DNA of 64,000 nt from Gentiana macrophylla (GCA_026214975.1 CM047817.1:93104773-93168772); one strand, 5' to 3'. Numbered from the stretch's first letter, positions 11,080 through 23,284 are shown. Made by a program: numbers and translations. The notes: a model not told the origin generated them from the sequence alone.

Positions 11080-12670
11080 TGATGACAGTTAAAATATACC
11101 CATTTATGTCATCAATTATAACCTTAAATCGGAGTTAATTATATATATTTCATATTTAATCACGTGTTTATATTTATTATTTAATGATAAGAGATTATTA
11201 ATATGATAATTGGTATTTATTGTTTTTATTATAAAAGAGCAATTAATTGTGTGATAAATGTCGATTTTGCAGATCATGATAAATCGGGAAGATAATTATC
11301 ACGCAATCGAGAAATCTCAAGATAAAAGAGAAGAAAATCGGAGCATTGAAGAAAAGATAAATCGAGATCAATTCAAAAGCATGGAGTGGGGAACAAGTCG
11401 ACGAACCGAATTTGTAAACGCAGCGTAAAGAGGAGGCTCGGTCGATCGAGCCATGCCATTCGGATCGACCGAGCGTAATGCTCGGTCACCCGAGCCTAAG
11501 TTGATAAGTGCATGTCAATCTTCTGGATTCTCCCTATGTCGGCTACAACTCCTATATAAACAGCAGCCACGATGCTGAGAACACACACCACTACAACACA
11601 AAACAATTCATATAATTTTAGATCTTAAGTTTTAGTTTTATTTTCTTTATGTTCGTACATTGTGGATTCGTCGGATTCTCCGATTAGGGAGCACATTAAA
11701 GAGTGGGAGTAACTCTCGTCTTCGAGGGTATGACTATTCAATTATGCAATCTTTATTTGTAGATCTGATGTATTTTATTATGGAGTAGTTTTTCTTGTAT
11801 TGATTGCGTGATGTAGATTTATTTACGAACCCATGTGTTTAGGTTAGAAACGTTAAGAAGTAATCATGATTTGTACCAACACAGGCGTGTTCGGTCGACC
11901 GAGACATGTCACTTTCGGTCGCCCGAGTTGTGTCGTTCGGTCGACCGAGCGTGGCGATGTGTAGGGCAATATTATGATCGGCTTCGGCTACGTCAGATTC
12001 TCTGGATTGGAATTAAAACGAGTAATTAAACCTGATCAACTTAGTTATTCGTCATCATAATTTAACATGAAACCTAAAAAGTGATTGTTACTTAGGATAT
12101 AGATTGAATCGGCATCTAAGAAGTACGTCTTACCCTAGGAATGTTGCTTAGATGAGGTTACGGTTTATACCGCGCCCCTAGTCTCGTAATTGTGTCGGTT
12201 ATATGAGATGGAGGCATTAAAAAGCGAAGTCACGTAATGGAGGCACGATGATTTAGATGGCCTAATCGAGCTAAATCTACCTTGGGGATGACTCCGTAGT
12301 CATAATAATTAATCTTTAACGTTTGTTTTATCTCGTAATCATCCTAATTCACATGGGGGAGTTATAATCTACTAGCGTAATCAATACTATTTGTTTAGAT
12401 AATATCAACCGTATTATCCGTGTTTTAGTAGTCTTCAGTTTGTCTTTGTGGTCTTTTGTGTCTTGTGGTTGTCACTATTTTATTTTCTGCATTTAGTTGG
12501 TCATAGACCGCCCTTTCAATTTAGTTCTAATAGGATAAAGTTGTGTTTTATTTGTGCCGAGTCTCTGTGGGATCGACCTCAACTCTATCTAGCTATACTA
12601 CAATTGAACCTAGTTCTCTTGCTAGTGTGTTAGTAGGCATCGAGTTAATAATTTAACTTGACCTCCATCA
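11080..12670 (+). repeat. Athila-A 5' LTR
   Basis: 1591 bp, TG...CA, nearly identical to 20097-21692. Differences are mostly one- to four-base changes at CG or CAG/CTG sites. It contains the palindrome clusters (11437-11494, 11890-11950) and a TATA box (11553-11560). Confidence 0.95.
11437..11560 (+). promoter_or_regulatory. Athila-A 5' LTR promoter: SalI-type palindromes plus TATA box
   Basis: Three near-copies of the self-complementary word ctcggtcgaccgag lie at 11437-11450, 11460-11474 and 11481-11494. They are followed about 60 nt later by tatataaa at 11553-11560. The 3' LTR has the same set at 20453-20576. A second cluster lies downstream of the expected start site (11890-11950). The sequence is seen directly; a regulatory role is inferred. 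Confidence 0.65.
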
Positions 12671-13036
12671 AGTTTTTGGCGCCGTTGCCGGGGACTCGAG
12701 TCATTAAATTAAGATATAGCTTATTTTGTTAGAACTGGATTCGTGAATATTCTGTGAATAAGAGTCTGTATATTAAACAGTGTCATAAATAAAATACTAA
12801 AATAAAAAAAAAATAAAAAAAATAAAAACGTTCGGTCGACCGAACCACAGCTCTCGGTCGACCGAGAATTTATTTTCTTTTCTGGTTCTGATTCTGTCTT
12901 AGTTTTAAAACATTCTGCTTCTGTTTTATTTACGTTTTCTTTTCTCAAACTTATTTCGAGTCTGTTTTAGTTAGTTAGTTAAAGGCCTAGCCTTTACTAG
13001 TGATTAATTGTTTTATTGTTGTTTATTATTTTATAG
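12671..13036 (+). other. Athila-A PBS and leader
   Basis: The PBS, tggcgccgttgccgggga at 12677-12694, matches the complement of the plant tRNA-Asp(GTC) 3' end over all 18 nt. The rest of the leader is AT-rich, has an A/T run near 12800-12828 and another pair of cggtcgaccg palindromes at 12831-12868. A stop codon (13034-13036) lies directly before the gag frame. Confidence 0.9.
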
Positions 13037-14329
13037 TACGCTACTCGGAAATCGAAGGAACCGCTTGAGCCTTATAATCCTGAGATAGAAAAATTTGCGA
13101 GAAGGAATAGGAAGTTAGCTAGGGAACTGGCTAAGCAAGGAGAAGAGGATCCAAATCTTGAGGAAAGCGAGCAAGGAGTGGAAGAAGAACATACAACCGA
13201 CCATTCTGAGCATTCTGAATTTGAAACGGAAATGGAAGGCAATCCGGTCAATCCAAACCAGGTACCTAATCCTGTTATTAATCCTGTTATCAATAATGCC
13301 AATAATGTGAATGCAAATGCTAATAATGAGAACCAAGCCCTAGTTCAAGGAGCGAGGCGCACTTTGCAAAGTTATGCAACGCCCACTATTGAACAATTCA
13401 TTCCCTCTATCGTAGCACCACAAGATGCTGCGGAAGTCTATCACCCTAGGCCTAATGTAATTCAAATGGTGACCAACTATTCCACTTTTCATGGAATCCA
13501 AAACGAGGATCCTGGTGTTCACACGTGGCGAATTTCTTGGAAATCGTCGACTGATGAAAACGAATTAATCCGGAGGGTAACATTCGTCTTAAGCTTTTCC
13601 CGTTCACCTTGAAAGATAAAGCTAAGCAATGGCTTCTCTCTTTAGAGGCTGGATCTATCACTACTTGGGAACAATTGTTGCAAAAATTCATGAATAAGTA
13701 TTTCCCCTTGGGAAAAACCTTTAAGTTACGCCAAGACATCCTAGGATTTAAGCAACAACCTGGGGAGAGTTTTGATCAAGCTTGGGAGCGTTTCAAGGAA
13801 GCTATGAGGAAGTGTCCTCATCATGACATCTCTCTTTGGCTTTTAATGCAAACTTTTTACCATGGGTTGAGAGAGACTGAGAAAATTAGAGTAGACGCCT
13901 CCAGCAATGGAGCGTTTGTTCTTTATCTCCGAGGAGGCACAAGGAAGATGGAGCAAATAGCGATGAATAGCCAATGGGAGGCAATGACATAGCTCTTGTG
14001 AAGATGGTCACGACATATTTGATGATAGTGCATCTACCAAAATCTTAGAACAACTTTCTGTTATCAACAATAAGGTAGATGGGATGCAAGAGAGGATGAC
14101 AAGAGTAGAGAAAGGGGCTGGAATCGAGGTAGCACCTCAAAGTGAGAATGCTGGTACTGAAGAAGCCAATTATGTCGGGGGAGGGTACAAGCCTAATCAT
14201 AACCATCCTGGATTTCAATATAGTGACATTAATGCAGGAGAAAGGCCTAAACCGCCTACCCCTTATGTACCACAGCAGACTAAAACTTTTGGTTGGGAAG
14301 CTGCGATAGAAAAAGCGCGAGTAATGTAA
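13037..14329 (+). pseudogene. Athila-A gag, broken, start codon not recognisable
   Basis: The frame is open from 13037 and reads YATRKSKEPLEPYNPEIEKF, the usual Athila gag opening, but the expected ATG is absent. The first in-frame ATG is 13178. A frameshift near 13610 moves to the segment 13609-13992, which carries the retrotransposon gag core: KDKAKQWLLSLEAGSITTWE, KYFPLGKTFKLRQDI, AWERFKEAMRKCPHH and QTFYHGLRE. A further piece at 14084-14329 is the Gly/Pro/Asn-rich C-terminal part. I do not see a zinc knuckle. Gag forms the particle that holds the RNA. Confidence 0.9.
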
Positions 14330-15420
14330 ATCACATGACAATATGTGGCAACTTTCAAAATCTATGGGTGAGTTAGCCACTAACTTTAGCCAATATTGTC
14401 GTAAGAGGCGATGCCAAGGTAACCAATCAGAAGCTCTAGTCCAAAATCTCACGCACGGGTAGGACAACTAGTGGAGCAGTCTCAACTAGACCTCTGGAGG
14501 GTTGCCAAGCAAAGCGAGAAGAACCCTAAGGATTTGAATGCGATCATGACAAGAAGTGGAAAGAGGTAACTCCACCATCCTTGCAAGAGAAAGAAAGAGT
14601 CACAAAGAATAAGGATGGTGAGCCAAGCAATGAGAGTAATACTTCCGAGACTTTGCACGAGCAAAGAACGTATAAAGAACTCTTTGGCCCTAGAGTTGAA
14701 CTTTACAACAACAAGTATCCAATTTTCTTGATGTCGATCCTTCAACTCTACCTTATCCTCCACCAAAACCGAAGCCTAAGTTTGATAATAGGAGGTATAA
14801 GAAGTTCGTGGATATGTTTAGTAAGTTACAAATCAATATACCCCTAGTTGAAGCACTATTTGAAATGCTGAGTACACCAAGTTTTTAAAAGATGCCGTCT
14901 CAACTAAAAGGAAACTTCTAGATTTAGAGACCATATGCCTTAATGAGGAGTGCTCACCATTCTTCAACATAAGTTACCCCAAAATGCAAAGATCCGGGAA
15001 GCTTTCTCATTCCCTGCACCATATGTAACATATGTCCGAACAAAGCTTTGTGTGATCTAGAGCAAGCGTGAACTGATGCCACTATCTATTTTTCGGAAGC
15101 TAGGCATGAAAGATTTAAAGAAGACCTCAATCACACTCTGCAATTAGCTGACCGTTCATTAAAGAACCGTGTGGAGTGGTTGAGGATGTGCTAGTAAGAG
15201 TTGAAAAGTTTGTATTCCCCGTCGACTTTGTGGTATTAGATATGGAAGCTAACTACGAAGTACCATTGATATTAGGAGACCTTTCATGGCCACTAGTAGA
15301 ACGCTAATTGATGTTTACAAAGGCGAGTTGGTGTTAAGAGTGAAGCGAAGAGAGAGTTGCATTCAATGTCTTCGACACTATGAAGCAACTTTGATGATGG
15401 AGAGGATGCATGTTTCATGT
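14330..15420 (+). pseudogene. Athila-A gag-pol linker and aspartic protease, broken
   Basis: Linker wording such as PSTLPYPPPKPK is legible near 14740-14770, and KFVDMFSKLQINIPLVEAL near 14800-14860. The protease end is clear near 15180-15290: [20 protein letters not shown] then VPLILGD, the standard Athila protease C-terminus. The active-site D-x-G-A-S block is not readable. Many stops and shifts occur. Confidence 0.8.
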
Positions 15421-15719
15421 TAGATTCCATTGATAGGATCGTTCAAGAATTTCAACAACATGAAAGTATCAAGGATTTTTACGGATCTTTGTCTTAGAAG
15501 AAGAAGATGAAGTCAAGTGCACGTGAGTAGCGAGGAGGAGAAGATGATATGGCCAGGATGTAGTAGAGGGACCCCAAGACCTGTAGAGGAAGTAAGTCTG
15601 TGCGGAGATTGAAAGATTCTATCATAGACCAACATGGCATAAGTACTTGAACTTAAACTCTTTGGTCAAAAGTTGAAGACCTCTTTGGAAGAACCTCCCA
15701 CAAATTTGACTTTAAAACC

Positions 15720-16821
15720 TCTTCTGCGAATTTGAAGTATGTATTTCTTCAAGATGAGACCTTGCCATGATTATATCTTCTTCCTTGATGGACTTACAAG
15801 AAGAGAAACTTATGAGAGTTTCGAGAGAGTACGCGGAGCATTTGGATGGACCATAGGCGACGTTAAGGGCATTAGTCCTAGCGTATGTATGCACAAGATC
15901 TCAGTGGACCTCGAAAGAAAGCGGTTGCACAACCTCAAAGGCGTTTAACCCCACAATTAAAGGGCGTGGTTAGGGATGAGGTTATAAAAATGCTAGAAAT
16001 GGGAATTATATTTCCAATTGCGATAGCGAATGGGTAAGCCCTATCCACGTAGTTCCCAAAAAAAAAGGAGGATTGACGGTGCAAGCCAATGAGTTGAATG
16101 AGTTAATTCTGTGAGGCTAATCACCGGTCATCGAGTATGCATAGACTTTAGGAAACTAAATGATGCAACTCGTAAGGACCATTTTCCTCTTCCCTTCATC
16201 GATCAAATGCTCGAGAGACTGAGCGGGCATGCTTTCTATTGTTTTCTCGACGGATATTCGGGATACTATCAAATCCACATCTCACCTGAAGATCGGGAGA
16301 AAACAACATTTACATGCCCATATGGGACATTTGCGTATAATCGAATGCCCTTTGGATTGTGCAACGCCCCCGCAACATTTCAACGATGTATGATGTCATT
16401 ATTTGCGGATATGGTAGAAGATTTCTTGGAAATCTTTATGGATGATTTCTCCGTATTTGGAGACGATTTCGATTCATGTCTCGCACATCTAGCACGAGTA
16501 TTGAAGAGATGTGAAGAGACTAATCTTGTGCTTAACTGGGAGAAGTGTCATTTGATGGTTACGGAAGGTATAGTTCTGGGCCACCGCATATCAAAGAACG
16601 GTATAGAGGTGGATAGAGCCAAAGTCGAGGTGATCGAGAAATTACCTCCACCTACTAATCTTAAAACTTTGCGAGGTTTTTTAGGCCACGCCGGATTTTA
16701 TCGTAGGTTTATCAAGGACTTTTCCCTGGTCTCTAGACCTCTTACCGAATTATTGGCCAAGGATGTGCCATTCGTGTTTTCTAATGAGTGCATAAAAGCT
16801 TTCAACGAAATAAAAAAGTAG
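15720..16821 (+). pseudogene. Athila-A reverse transcriptase
   Basis: After a broken N-terminal part (15720-16110, with SEWVSPIHVVPKKKGG readable), the frame 16111-16821 is open for 236 codons. It holds TGHRVCIDFRKLNDATRKDH, the FLDGYSGYYQIHI block with the first catalytic Asp, MPFGLCNAPATFQRCM, the catalytic box FMDDFSVFG, and LRGFLGHAGFYRRFI. All three catalytic Asp residues are present here, unlike Athila-B. It ends in a stop (TAG) at the start of the connection to RNase H. Confidence 0.95.
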
Positions 16822-17230
16822 ATCGACATCGCACCCGTGCAGTCGCACCGATTGGGATCTTCCGTTTGAAGCGATGTGTGATGCAAGTGATCTGCTTTGT
16901 TGGTGCCGCTTTGGGTCAAAGAAAGATAAGATTTTTAGGCCTATTTATTATGCAAGCCGGACTTTGAATGCTTGCCCAAAGAAATTACGCCACAACGGAG
17001 AAGGAACTTTGGCCGTTATCTTTGCCTTTGACAAGTTTAGATCTTACTTAGTGGGATCTAAAGTCACCGTGGTGGATGACCATGCGGCTCTTAAGTATCT
17101 CTAGCAAAGCAAGATTCAAAGCCGAGATCTGTTGAGATGGATCCCTCTTGTTGCAAGAATTTGGCGTAGAAATCCGAGATAAGAAAGGAAGTGAGAACGT
17201 GGTGGCCGATCATCTATCGCGCTTACAATT
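16822..17230 (+). pseudogene. Athila-A RNase H domain, broken
   Basis: The segment 16874-17104 reads CDASDLL, then [38 protein letters not shown] and DHAALKYL. The expected AVGAVLGQ after CDASD is degenerate, and TEKELLAV is changed. After a stop, the frame continues with [11 protein letters not shown] at about 17199-17230, the usual end of the domain. Confidence 0.88.
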
Positions 17231-18645
17231 AGAGGATGGTGAGGAATTACGAGATAGGAGAATCTTTTCCCGATGAACAACTTTTCTCCATCACCACCAT
17301 CGGGGACATGATGATTGTCTTTGCAGCTTTCTTCGCGAATAGAGGTTGTGAAGGAGAAGAAGCAACCATGGTTTAGTTTGTTTGTCAATTATCTATCCGC
17401 AAAATACCTACCACCGAATCTCTTTGTGCAAGAAAGAAAAAAATTCTTTAAAGATCTTAGACACTATTATTGGGATGAGCCTTATTTATTTAAGCTAGGA
17501 TCGATAATATTTTTGAAGATGTGTGCCCGAAGAAGAATATAATGATATCTCAAGCATTGTCATTCCTATGAAGTTGGAGGACACTACGGGGAGAAAAACC
17601 ATGGCTAAGGTCCTCCAATGCGGTTTTTATTGGCCGACATTGTTTAAGGATGCACACCAATATGCAAAGGCATGTCATGCTTGTCAAATGACAGGTAATA
17701 TTTCAAGGAGGAATGAGATGCCACTCAAGAGCATCTTAGAAGTGGAGCTTTTGACGTTTGGGGATAGATTTTGTTGGACCCTTCACTTCATCATTATCTA
17801 ACCGATATATCTTAGTTCTTTGTAGATTATGTATCCAAATGGGTTGAGGCTATTGCTTCCCCTACTAACGATGCTAGGGTTGTGGTTAGATTCTTGAAGA
17901 AGAACATCTTTACAAGGTTTGGGACGCCAGGCGATTATAGCGACAATGGTAGTCATTTACGCAATAAACCTTTTGAAAGGTGATGATCAAGTATGGGGTT
18001 CGACATAAGCTAGCAATCGCATATCACCCAGACTAGTGGGCAGGTAGAAGTCACCAATCGAGAGATAAAGCGTATCTCGGAAAAAGCGTAATACGACTAG
18101 GAAGGATTGGTCGTTACGTTTAGACGACGCTTTATGGGCTTATAGGATCGCATATAAAACCTCAATTGGAATGTCACCATATAGGATTGTTTTTGGAAAG
18201 GCATGTCATCTACTGTGGGGCTGGAGCACCGGGCCATGTGGGCAACACGGATGCTAAATTTTGATGAGGCGTTGGCGGTGAGAAGAGGATGTTAGAATTA
18301 ACTCGCCTGGAGGAGTTTCGTTTAGAGGCATACGAGAATGCCAAGATTTTCAAGGAGCGCACGAAGAAGTTCCATGACAAGAAGATTCTGGATAGGACCT
18401 TTCAAGAGGGTGATCTGGTTCTCTTGTACAATTCGCGCTTAAGACTCTTCCCGGGTAAGTTGAAATCAAGATGGTGTGGCCCATTTCAAGTACAACAAGC
18501 CTTTCCTTCTGGAGCGGTGCAGCTATTCAATTTCAAAGACGAGTCCAGATTTGTGGTCAATGGACATCGTATTAAGCATTATCACGGGCTTCCGCCTGCT
18601 GCTGAGGAGGAGGTTTTGTACCTCGATGACCCTGTCTATGAATAA
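17231..18645 (+). pseudogene. Athila-A integrase, broken core with intact C-terminal part
   Basis: The segment 17523-17801 has the zinc-binding end (GFYWPTLFKDAHQYAKACHA, then CQMTGNISRRNEMP). Core words DYVSKWVEA and YSDNGSHL, then AYHP..SGQVEV, are readable in shifting frames between 17820 and 18060. A final open frame, 18289-18645 (118 codons), holds KFHDKKILDRTFQEGDLVLL, FPGKLKSRWCGPFQV and NGHRIKHYHG. This is the Athila integrase C-terminal part that ends pol. Confidence 0.9.
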
Positions 18646-20096
18646 ACCATCTTGAGCTGAGTCGAGCTAGCGACTATAAACTTAGAACTACTACCTATAA
18701 CTATCTTTTCGTTTTCTTTTTAATAAAGTAGCATCGCCTATCACGGTTTTTTCATCTCGCCATGTTCGAGTCTAAGTTCGGAATAAGCGAGGTTTTTCCT
18801 TGATAGCCGTCATGTGAGTTTTTATTTAGGTTTAAATCCCTTTTGGTCTTGTCCATGATAGTATAAAATAAAGTGGCTTAAACTATTTTTAGATATCTAT
18901 ATCTAATTACTGCCACGTTATTTTATAACTTCCATAGACATGGTATTTGACGATTTCGTGGAGCTTGTTTGTTTATAGGATGTGTCTGTCTCTCCATTTG
19001 TGCCGATGATTACTCCGATATTGTTCCTTTACTTGGGAGCCGTTTTCAGAGCTAAGCCTTTCATGTTGAACTCTCATTTATTTTTGTCATTGAGGACAAT
19101 GCCATGTTTAAGTGGAAGGGCGGGGACTTAGCTATATATTGTGCTATATGTTGAAAAAGTCAAGGGGAGCGGAATCTTTGAGACAATATTGAGCCAAATT
19201 TAAAATTTTTATGGATAAATGCCAAGTTGTTTAACTCGCACCCTTAAACTTGTGAAGTTCTTATACTCGAGTTAATAGGAAATGAACCAAGTTGCGTGAG
19301 TACGTGGTCATATTATACTTTTGCGATAAATTGTTAGTAGACTTAAGGATATTCATGCCAACAATTGCAAGTAGTTAGGTATTGTTCAATTACTCAACAT
19401 GCGAATCGCTTAGTACCGTATGAGTTATAATAATTGAAAGAAGTATGTGTACATTGCGTAGATAATTGGTTATGAGGACCTAGTGTCGACATTTATCGAC
19501 TGATGTATTCGATCTTCTAGCCATGAAGCGGAGTAATAAGCTTTGGGACGTACTGTGTTTTGACAATGTATTAAAACATCTGGGCTTGTAGTAACATTAC
19601 CAAAGTAGCCCCGCGCTTGTGGTAATATTCGATGCTATGCTTAATCTAAGATAGGGGGATACTCTATGAAGAGTTTTCTTCCTTGAGGTTAGTAGTATTC
19701 GAAAAATATGCAAAATTGAAATTTTTTTCGAATTTTTAGAGGCTTTGAGTAGTACTCGGTCTCCAAGTCCAAAAACCCTATAGATACGCTCTTGCTTATT
19801 GTTCTAGTGCTTTAACCATTGCGAGGCATAAGAAGTATGAATGCTGATGTTGGTGAATTTAGATATGAAGTCTGCATAAACTTTAATCTTGCTACATTTA
19901 TATAAAACCAATGCACATGCACACAATCACTTTGATTCATAGCGAGTAGTGAATAATGCTTATCTTATGAGCATGGTGGTATGAGTTGACTCGGGTTTCT
20001 TGTGTAAGTATGAGTTGACCACAGAAAATGTTGTCTTGGGGAATAACTTGTTAATGCTTTGTTCGGGACGAAGCAAAGTTTAAGTGGGGGGCATTT
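18646..20096 (+). other. Athila-A 3' untranslated region with two PPT-like modules
   Basis: No ORF is found. A GAGGACAATG word followed by a G-rich purine run lies at 19092-19126. The true PPT module, gggacgaagcaaagtttaag plus a G run, lies at 20065-20096 directly before the 3' LTR. The two are about 970 bp apart and look related. Nothing else is recognised in this stretch. Confidence 0.75.
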
Positions 20097-21692
20097 TGAT
20101 GACAGTTAAGATATACCCATTTATGTCATCAATTATAACCTTAAATCGGAGTTAATTATATATATTTCATATTTAATCACGTGTTTATATTTATTATTTA
20201 ATGATAAGTGATTATTAATATGATAATTGGTATTTAGCTGTTTTTATTATAAAAGAGCAATTAATTGTGTGATAAATGCTGATTTTGCAGATCATGATAA
20301 ATCGGGAAGATAATTATCACGCAATCGAGAAATCTCAAGATAAAAGAGAAGAAAATCGGAGCATTGAAGAAAAGATAAATCAGATCAATTCAAAAGCATG
20401 GAGTGGGGAACAAGTCAGACGAACCGAATTTGAAAACGCGTAAAGAGGGAGGCTCGGTCGACCGAGACATGCCATTCGGTCGACCGAGCGTGTACGTTCG
20501 GTCACCCGAGCCTAAGTTGATAAGTGCATGTCAATCTTCTGGATTCTCCCTATGTCGGCTACAACTCCTATATAAACAGCAGCCACGATGCTGAGAACAC
20601 ACACCACTACAACACAAAACAATTCATATAATTTTAGATCTTAAGTTTTAGTTTTATTTTCTTTATGTTCGTACATTGTGGATTCGTCGGATTCTCCGAT
20701 TAGGGAGCACATTAAAGAGTGGGAGTAACTCTCGCCTTCTCGAGGTATGACTATTCAATTATGCAATCTTTATTTGTAGATCGATGTATTTTATTATGGA
20801 GTAGTTTTTCTTGTATTGATTGCGTGATGTAGATTTATTTACGAACCCATTGTTTAGGTTAGAAACGTTAAGAAGTAATCATGATTTGTACCAACACAGA
20901 ACTGTGTTCGGTCGACCGAGACATGTCACTCGGTCGCCCGAGTGCTGTCGTTCGGTCGACCGAGCGTGGCGATGTGTAGGGCAATATTATGATCGGCTTC
21001 GGCTACGTCAGATTCTCTGGATTGGAATTAAAACGAGTAATTAAACCTGATCAACTTAGTTATTCGTCATCATAATTTAACATGAAACCTAAAAAGTGAT
21101 TGTTACTTAGGATATAGATTGAATCGGCATCTAAGAAGTATGCCTTACCCTAGGAATGTTGCTTAGATGAGGTTACGGGTTATACCGGCGTCCCTAGTCT
21201 CGTAATTGTGTCAGAAGTTATATGAGATGGAGGCATTAAAAAGCGAAGTCACGTAATGGAGGCACGATGATTTAGATGGCCTAATCGGAGCTAAATCTAC
21301 CTTAGGGGATGACTCCCGTAGTCATAATAATTAATCTTTAACGTTTGTTTTATCTCGTAATCATCCTAATTCACATGGGGGAGTTATAATCTACTAGCGT
21401 AATCAATACTATTTGTTTAGATAATATCAACCGTATTATCCGTGTTTTAGTAGTCTTCAGTCTGTCTTTGTGGTCTTTTGTGTCTTGTGGTTGTCACTAT
21501 TTTATTTTCTGCATTTAGTTGGTCATAGACCGCCCTTTCAATTTAGTTCTAATAGGATAAAGTTGTGTTTTATTTGTGCCGAGTCTCTGTGGGATCGACC
21601 TCGACTCTATCTAGCTATACTACAATTGAACCTAGTCCTCTTGCTAGTGTGTTAGTAGGCATCGAGTTAATAATTTAACTTGACCTCCATCA
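20097..21692 (+). repeat. Athila-A 3' LTR
   Basis: 1596 bp, TG...CA, nearly identical to the 5' LTR. It carries palindromes at 20453-20510 and 20907-20966 and a TATA box at 20569-20576. Right after it, AGATT (21693-21697) and the rest of the Copia-1 LTR follow. Confidence 0.95.
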
Positions 21693-21697
21693 AGATT

Positions 21698-22912
21698 GCA
21701 GAAATTAAATAGACACAAGGCTTATAGTGGTTCAGGGTGGTGTAATCCCTTAATCCACTCTTCTCGTGTGATGATTGGAGGAATTCACTATTGTTTTCAC
21801 CGATACAATAGTATGATTGTCCTTGGCTTCCCAAGCTTCACAATCTACAAGACTATCACTCCTTGACCGCAATGACTTGATGATTGAGTCTTCCTTTCTT
21901 GCTCCTTAAGATCAAGATCCTTCAACAACGGCTATCACAGATTCAACTCCTTCTCAGATTGCCTCTGATTCAGTTGCTTCAGTTTGATGTGAATGTGATT
22001 CACACACTTGCTTGATCAATCTCAGTTCTGAGTATGACTTTGTAGTTCTGATATTTGAGTTGATCACTAGATGTATCCTTGTAAGTTCAGAGAGAGGGCT
22101 TTTCAAATTTGTGAGTTTCGCGCTTGATTTTTCTTTTTCAATCGTTGTTTGTTTTTCTGTCAATGCCTTCTATTTATAGCCTTGAGTAACTTTGGTTTTG
22201 AAATTCCGTCCGTTGGCTATATTAATGAGGGAATAATCCTTGATTTTATTCTTGATTCCCCCTTAATTGTATTCTCCTTGATTTGGTGATCGGATTTTTC
22301 TTCTTCAAGCGTATAGCAGAAAACCCGTCCTTGATTGATCCTCTATTGATTGTGCATTTAATGCATGATCTTCTGTATCTTCAACATATATCAAATCTGA
22401 TCTGGTAAGTGTTACTTCGCCGTTTTTAGAACGGTCGAGTGAGCCTTCCGACTTAGCCGTTAGTTCTTTCTTCATTTGTTTTGTTTTCACTTTGCGAAGG
22501 TCGAGTCTACTCGGCCGATTCATTTGTTTCCTTCTTTGTTCTAGTATTAGGAGAGTCTTTGTACTTCACTGATCCTTGATTTGGGTGAGACCAGTGTACA
22601 CCATATTTGAACATTGAGTTTCATCACTTGAAAACATAACTTAGACTTATCCAAGGTCATCACAGACTTCCTTGGTTATAAGTCAGACCATAATGTCTTC
22701 ATTACTTCTCTGCTGGTGCTTTGCTGGCTTCACTTTGCCGAATATCTGTTTTTGCTTTGCCGTCCTACCAACTAGTACAATACTTGTCTGACTCAACTTA
22801 TACAACATGTCAGACTCTAAGTAAAGACTTATACAGAGAGTTCTAACTTATTTCAGGCTTGCTGTAACAGCTAGTATGGCCATCATCAAAACATAATAAA
22901 ATGTTCCTAACA
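21698..22912 (-). repeat. Copia-1 LTR, right copy, second part
   Basis: Resumes the Copia-1 LTR at gcagaaattaaat, matching the left LTR from about 227 to 1440. It ends CCTAACA followed by the TTAGA duplication (22913-22917). A TATA box on the minus strand lies at 22170-22179; AGCCG-type motifs lie at 22451-22462 and 22510-22520. This LTR is the 5' LTR of Copia-1, so its loss of continuity would also have disabled the element's promoter. Confidence 0.93.
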
Positions 22913-23277
22913 TTAGATCGAGTTGTTCAGTCTAATCGCTAGAATTAGGAGTTGGCACCCGTGGATGTTGTTAAACTACATTGGGTAGGTAGGTCGGTTA
23001 AGACACGCTCCCTGTTAAGTCTTTCCTTAGGGGTAAAAGTAGCTCGTGGGATCATATTTCGACTATACCCTTTAATACTTAGAAGTAAACCCATTTGTAT
23101 AATCTTTACTTTTGCACTAGTATAATATCTCTCTACCACAATTTTGACCTTAACTAAGTTCTAAGTCGACTTTGGTACTTAGACATTACTCCCTGTGGAT
23201 TCGACCTTGAGACCACTATACTACCGTTGACCCGATACTCTGTCGGTTAAGGTTAGCGGTCAGTTATTTTGCTATCA
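22913..23277 (+). repeat. Athila-B 5' LTR, right part
   Basis: Ends GCTATCA, eight bases before the PBS. The last about 228 bp (from about 23050) match the 3' LTR end (about 44884-45112). The part before that (22918-23049) has no visible match to the 3' LTR. 22913-22917 is the Copia-1 target duplication. Confidence 0.85.
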
Positions 23278-23284
23278 AGAATTT

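Larger units (their letters stand above)
11080..21692 (+). mobile_element. Athila-A: Athila-type Ty3/gypsy element without a third ORF
   Basis: LTRs of 1591 and 1596 bp (11080-12670 and 20097-21692) start TGATGACAGTTA and end CTCCATCA. PBS lies at 12677-12694 and PPT at 20079-20096. The target duplication is AAATT (11075-11079) against AGATT (21693-21697), one mismatch. The element sits in the right LTR of Copia-1, which resumes exactly at the junction. RT wording and the tRNA-Asp primer place it in the Athila clade. There is gag-pol only; the 1.45 kb after pol holds no ORF. Both LTRs remain highly similar, so it is probably the youngest insertion of the left half. Confidence 0.95.
23..22912 (-). 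mobile_element. Copia-1: SIRE-like Ty1/copia retrotransposon with env-like region, split by Athila-A
   Basis: LTRs begin TGTTGG and end CCTAACA on the plus strand (23-1440, and 10880-11079 plus 21698-22912). A perfect 5-bp target duplication, TTAGA, flanks it at 18-22 and 22913-22917. PPT (1441-1453) and PBS (10866-10877) show it is read on the minus strand. Minus-strand order is gag, protease, integrase, RT, RNase H, then a 3.2-kb env-like region. Integrase before RT defines Ty1/copia; the large size, 1.4-kb LTRs and ORF after pol fit the SIRE/Maximus lineage. Athila-A lies about 200 bp into the right LTR. All coding regions are broken. Confidence 0.92.

Noticed and set aside
11835..12029. 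64-codon frame in the Athila-A LTR, repeated at 20820-21044
   Set aside because: The Arg/Ser/Cys pattern comes from the cggtcgaccg palindromes; repeated only because LTRs are repeated.
14045..14467. Minus-strand frame of 140 codons
   Set aside because: Opposite the Athila-A gag C-terminal part; Ser/Leu/Cys-rich shadow without family resemblance.
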